Shown here piece by piece: positions 61,482 to 64,000 of a stretch of DNA of 64,000 nt (position 1 is the first letter of the stretch; each line of letters opens with the position of its first letter). The stretch spans positions 434,001-498,000 of the forward strand of contig JAJNNX010000006.1 of the NCBI GenBank assembly GCA_023159155.1. The letters run 5' to 3'. Below the pieces are notes generated by a model, which saw only the letters and a program-made list of their open reading frames with translations, searched no databases and was not told the origin of the DNA. This DNA is from Ustulina deusta. Its lineage: Eukaryota > Ascomycota > Sordariomycetes > Xylariales > Xylariaceae. The position numbers and the translations under genes were made by a program.

Positions 61482-63771
61482 TCAGGCACATACAACACTA
61501 ATTGCTGACTCTGGTTTACCATTTAGGGCCATGGGTGCTTCAGCTTCAACAGGCGTCTCAGGGGCGTTATCAGAGAGATCAGATGTGTTGATAGTTCTGT
61601 TTTGATTTTCCATGGCCGCATAAAGTCGAGCAGCTCTGCCTTCCTTCTTGCGGGGTTGTGGTGCTAGAAGAGATCAAGGTTAGCTTCAGATGACAGGGTT
61701 CAATTCAGTATAGATTTGCCTACCTCGACCATTCTCCTGGACGTAAAACCGTCGGAGCAAGGAGACTGCATCATCGCGAAGATAGCCACCCTCTACAGGG
61801 TATCCAGGTTCCACATTGCCACCATCGCCTTCACCATCATCACGGGGTATGGCCACAGCTCTGCCCTTAGAGATGAGATTAAGGTCCTGTGGACCGTACC
61901 CTAGCTGGTAAGGGCGGTCTTTAGGAATCGGCACCGGCTTTGAATTCATATGCACACGAAAGACGCCACCAGTCCCTCCAAACTTGTCGTTGACAGCACC
62001 AAAGTAGACCTTCTTGATGCCAAGCTGGCGGAGAAGGGAGGCGCACATGACACAAGGCTCAACAGTGACGTATAGTACACACTCAGAGAGAATAGAACGG
62101 TCAACAACGGGCGCTGGATGAAGCTTCTGGCCATAAGGATAGATGTGGCCGTCTTTGGGGTCAACGTCACCCCAGCTCGCATCATCGAGATCTATGTTGA
62201 TATCAGTCACCGTGATATCGCCTGATTCTCGGCGAGAGAGCAATGCAGACAATGCCATGAATTCGGCATGTCGAGTACCGTTACGAGTAACATTAGTCGC
62301 ATTCATTCCCTTAGCAATGACTCTTCCTCGATGCACAAGAACACAGCCAACCGGTGTCTCATTGGTTTTGAGAGCCAGGCCGCCCTATTTATTTCATCAG
62401 TTTTATACTCTCAGACGTGATGATTAACACCGGATCAACAGCCAACGAAACTTCATGCGATGCGAACGTATGATGCATAGTAGCCCTGCTGGAGCAGATG
62501 ATGAAAGTGGCAAATACTAGAGAGTGACTTACCATATCCAGGGCCTCTCGCATAAACCCGAGATGATATTCGCGCTCGGCTCTCTCTTCATCGGTCGTGG
62601 GTTCAATCAACCCAGGTAAACCAGGAATCGGAGGCGTTTGAGATTCAGGTTGCGCACCTTGCAGCCGAGGCAGAATGGGAACTGCGACAACAAGAGGGAC
62701 AGGCAATGCCGAAGCCTCAGCAGCAGAGGTGGTATCATTCAAAGTCCGCCGAACGGCTTGCTCGGAGGATGGTGTATCACCCAGTGTAAGACGATCAGCG
62801 ACAACGTGGAGCTGCTCGGCCCCAGAGTAAGACGTGGAACTTTCGTCACACATCGTGTTAATTGCAGGGGCGGCGCTGGCGGAGTCGACCGCTGTGTCGC
62901 TGCGGGTACCCGATTTCTGAGGCTCCCTCGTGTTGTCCGTCACAGCGAGGGGCGTCAGTGCTGGGGAGTCTGGTTGAGCAGCATGCGATACAGTACCGTC
63001 ACGCTTGAGGGGAGCAAGGTTCTCTTTTCTGTTACTAACAGGCTGGTGTTGCGGTATGGCTGGGTTGCGGCTGCGGACCCTATCACCTCGTCGTTTAAAC
63101 GAAGTAAACACGGGGCCGTTGGGGTGGTTTGGGGCGAAGCTCGTGTCACTCGAAGTATTGGAGTCTGGCTGGCTAGTAGAAGCGGGCCAGTCGTTGATTG
63201 TATCAGCAGTAGGAATGACGGGGGTCACAGGAGTCACGGTCGTAGCCTGGTGAATGGAGGATTTAGCACCACCCCGTCCCCGGCCAGCGCGCTTTTTCGT
63301 CATGTCTGCCGATTTGCGTTGCTGGTAGTCCTGGGATAATAATAAGCTGACAGTCTGATCGAGATCCGTGTCGTTGTCGGCGTTGTTGAGACCGTTGGGG
63401 GCGGTGTGATCTGGCAGGTCTTCGCCAGCGACCGAGTGTGACGAGTTCTGGTCATGCAGGCTGAGAGGAAACACGGATGGTGTGGAGGACGAGTTTGTTG
63501 TTGTTGATGTTCCCGTTGCTGTTCCTGTTGTTCTCGTCGTTGCTGGCCTCGTGTTTGTTATCGCCGCATCGGATAAAACAGATGCAGGTGAAGTAGGCGA
63601 GGTAGACGAAGCAGAGGGCAGTGGAGGCTTTGGCGATGGCACAGACGCAATGTCTTTCTTTGCAATTGCTTGAGTGAAGAAAGGCCAGATGCGGGTGAAA
63701 AGGAAGTGGAAGGGTGCAAACAGTGCCGACCAGAGGCTCAACACGTAACGCGAGAAATTGTGGCCCGCCAT
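61482..63771 (-). CDS. TAD2: tRNA-specific adenosine deaminase subunit Tad2-like, with long N-terminal extension
   Basis: This is the predicted catalytic subunit that converts adenosine 34 to inosine in tRNA anticodons, normally as a Tad2-Tad3 heterodimer. Three exons are inferred on the minus strand: 63771-62533, 62384-61724 and 61663-61482. Introns are 148 and 60 bp, phases agree, and the product is 693 aa. The deaminase core begins near residue 400 (FMREALDM, TNETPVGCVLV). It contains HAEF (zinc His452, proton-shuttle Glu454) and PCVMC (zinc Cys524 and Cys527), then the core end KKVYFGAVNDKFGG. About 70 residues separate HAE from PCxxC, more than in compact family members. Residues 1-413, encoded entirely by exon 1, are a Ser/Thr/Pro-rich extension starting with a Trp/Phe-rich hydrophobic segment (VLSLWSALFAPFHFLF) that could anchor or target the protein. 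A GTG-initiated frame reaches 34 codons further upstream; the ATG at 63771 was chosen. Confidence 0.87.
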
Positions 63772-64000
63772 TGTGTTTTGTTTCTGCCTGCCTGGGGAGC
63801 GACTTCTTGTATTCTCTGTCTTGCTGCTGCTCTTTCTTCCTTCCTCAGCAACGCCGAACAATAGCACATCCACAGCTCGTACTCAATGATTGCACGCTAC
63901 CTAAGCAACTAGTTCATTGACTGGCAGCAAGTTTGCGAGGTACCTGGCATGTAGGTTAGGCAGGTATTATGGGCAGGGAATAACACAACCAACAAAAGCC

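Noticed and set aside
62638..63339. 233-codon plus-strand open frame antisense to TAD2 exon 1
   Set aside because: It lies opposite the long Ser/Thr/Pro-rich exon, whose codon composition leaves the complementary strand open.

Overview
This window looks like nuclear DNA of a filamentous ascomycete, most likely a Sordariomycete. The evidence is the protein families found (fungal ASH1-type SET protein, Lsb5-type VHS-GAT protein, Zn2Cys6 regulator, F-box protein), genes interrupted by small GT-AG introns with CTAAC-like branch sites, and intergenic DNA full of TACCTA/TAGGTA words. The order was not determined. No rRNA, complete tRNA, CRISPR or intact transposon was seen.

Left block (0.3-8.5 kb), conserved housekeeping genes. 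A MITE-like nested inverted repeat (322-462) precedes UBP6 (proteasome-associated deubiquitinase, +). A small Cox14-like membrane protein (-) converges on UBP6. The sedoheptulose-1,7-bisphosphatase SHB17 (+) is divergent from the Cox14-like gene and convergent with a class I SAM-dependent methyltransferase (-). SHB17 and the methyltransferase have unusually large introns (200-418 bp).

Middle block (8.5-48 kb), gene-poor and accessory in character. About 19 kb (8.7-28 kb) holds no gene I can support. Then come a Zn2Cys6 transcription factor (28.6-30 kb, +), an F-box protein (36.3-38 kb, -) and a small three-exon orphan gene (46.2-47 kb, +). Several short exon-like stretches (33.4, 39.6-40.4 and 44.3-44.9 kb) may be unrecognised or decayed genes.

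Right block (48-64 kb), conserved genes, all on the minus strand. These are an Lsb5-like VHS-GAT endocytic protein, an ASH1-type H3K36 methyltransferase with a histone-H1-like basic tail, and a Tad2-type tRNA adenosine deaminase carrying a 413-residue N-terminal extension. A possible retroelement remnant lies at 60.0-60.4 kb and an uncertain small gene at 58.3-58.7 kb.

The genes do not form a pathway or cluster. The layout is two conserved flanks around about 40 kb of sparse, variable-looking DNA. Gene models were built by eye from frame, splice-site phase and family motifs, and no similarity search was run. No clearly new multi-gene system was found. The most notable items are the Tad2 extension, the ASH1 tail, the nested inverted repeat and the hidden three-exon gene.
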